A DNA stretch of 6,327 bases from Candidatus Aminicenantota bacterium (GTDB lineage Bacteria; Acidobacteriota; Aminicenantia; UBA2199). The stretch's first letter is position 1. Every line of letters starts with the position of its first letter. Under the pieces are notes generated by a model. That model saw only the letters and a list, made by a program, of their open reading frames with translations. It was not told where the DNA came from and made no database searches. Location of the stretch: assembly GCA_029939015.1 (NCBI GenBank), contig JAOZTV010000153.1, positions 1,362 to 7,688 on the forward strand, given 5' to 3'. This document shows, one piece after another, positions 6,131 through 6,327 of this stretch. A program made the translations under genes and the position numbers.

Positions 6131-6275
6131 GAGTGAGGCGCATTTCTCTGAAGCGTGCCCCGCAGAGAGTGACAGTCCGAACGACTGAGGACGTGGAGTA
6201 AAAAATTGAGCACAATTTTTTGCGTTAGTGAAAGAGATACCACCGGAAGCGATAATACACCGAGTTATTTTCGGT
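6131..6275. repeat. GC-rich, hairpin-rich intergenic element (possible interspersed repeat or structured RNA)
   Basis: Positions 6131-6199 are 41 of 69 G+C (59%), unlike the AT-rich surroundings. Successive perfect stems are TCTCTG/CAGAGA (6145-6150 and 6163-6168), CAGTC/GACTG (6173-6177 and 6183-6187, loop CGAAC), AAAAAATTG/CAATTTTTT (6200-6208 and 6213-6221, loop AGCA) and ACCGA/TCGGT (6259-6263 and 6271-6275). No tRNA, SRP, tmRNA or RNase P signature is recognised, and no matching terminal repeats are seen within the window, whose edge may cut the element. Together with 6051-6130 and 6276-6327, this gene-free right end holds nothing else I can identify apart from the sites listed before the permease and a weak AAGACT/AGTCTT pair at 6281-6311. 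Confidence 0.4.
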
Positions 6276-6327
6276 TATAAAAGACTATTAAATAATTACT
6301 CAAAAAGTCTTATTTGGATCAATTCAA

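Noticed and set aside
6133..6201. Short GTG-initiated plus-strand frame (about 22 codons) in the GC-rich right-end element
   Set aside because: No ribosome binding site and no recognisable product; the hairpin pattern explains the composition better than coding.
6200..6221. AAAAAATTG/CAATTTTTT hairpin as a rho-independent terminator
   Set aside because: The stem is almost all A-T and the T-run is inside the stem rather than after it, so it is not a canonical terminator; no gene end lies nearby.
1..6327. CRISPR array, tRNA, rRNA, phage or insertion-sequence transposase genes
   Set aside because: No regularly spaced direct repeats, no tRNA- or rRNA-like segments and no transposase or integrase motifs were seen on either strand.

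Overview
The window is a low-GC, AT-rich piece of a Gram-negative (two-membrane) bacterial chromosome. The two-membrane assignment rests on an LptF/LptG-type lipopolysaccharide exporter permease and on an ECF sigma/zinc anti-sigma pair of the envelope-stress kind. I cannot name the species. SMUG1-type uracil-DNA glycosylase, a fused LptF-LptG permease, a YXWGXW-repeat secreted protein and a sigma/zf-HC2/DUF4097 cassette together suggest an Acidobacteriota- or Desulfobacterota-like lineage, but that is a guess from memory, not a search.

Layout. Positions 1-181 (minus strand) hold the first 60 codons of a secreted YXWGXW-repeat protein that runs off the left edge. It is divergent from a complete SMUG1 uracil-DNA glycosylase (304-1020, plus strand), and the 122-bp space between them carries two back-to-back sigma70-like promoters. 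Positions 1011-1172 are a small non-coding element with 16-bp terminal inverted repeats, flanked by the direct repeat TTAAA. It is nearly palindromic through much of its length and looks like a MITE. It sits exactly between the convergent glycosylase and DUF4097 genes and supplies the last codons and the stop of the glycosylase.

Positions 1179-3316 (minus strand) are a tight three-gene operon: ECF sigma factor, membrane-anchored zinc-binding anti-sigma factor, and a membrane-anchored beta-strand-repeat (DUF4097-like) protein. The first two genes are 1 nt apart and the last two overlap. An ECF-type promoter (GGAACTT, 15 nt, CGTTTA) lies just before the sigma gene, so the operon is probably autoregulated. 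Immediately upstream on the same strand is an 888-residue permease (3384-6050) in which two complete LptF/LptG halves are fused. The right end (6051-6327) has no gene; it carries a locally GC-rich stretch with a series of small hairpins that may be another interspersed repeat or a structured RNA.

How the genes may work together: the permease moves LPS from the inner membrane to the Lpt bridge. The sigma/anti-sigma/DUF4097 cassette directly downstream is a plausible sensor of envelope state, and its adjacency to LPS export suggests, without proving, that it responds to envelope damage. The glycosylase is a DNA-repair gene unrelated to that theme.
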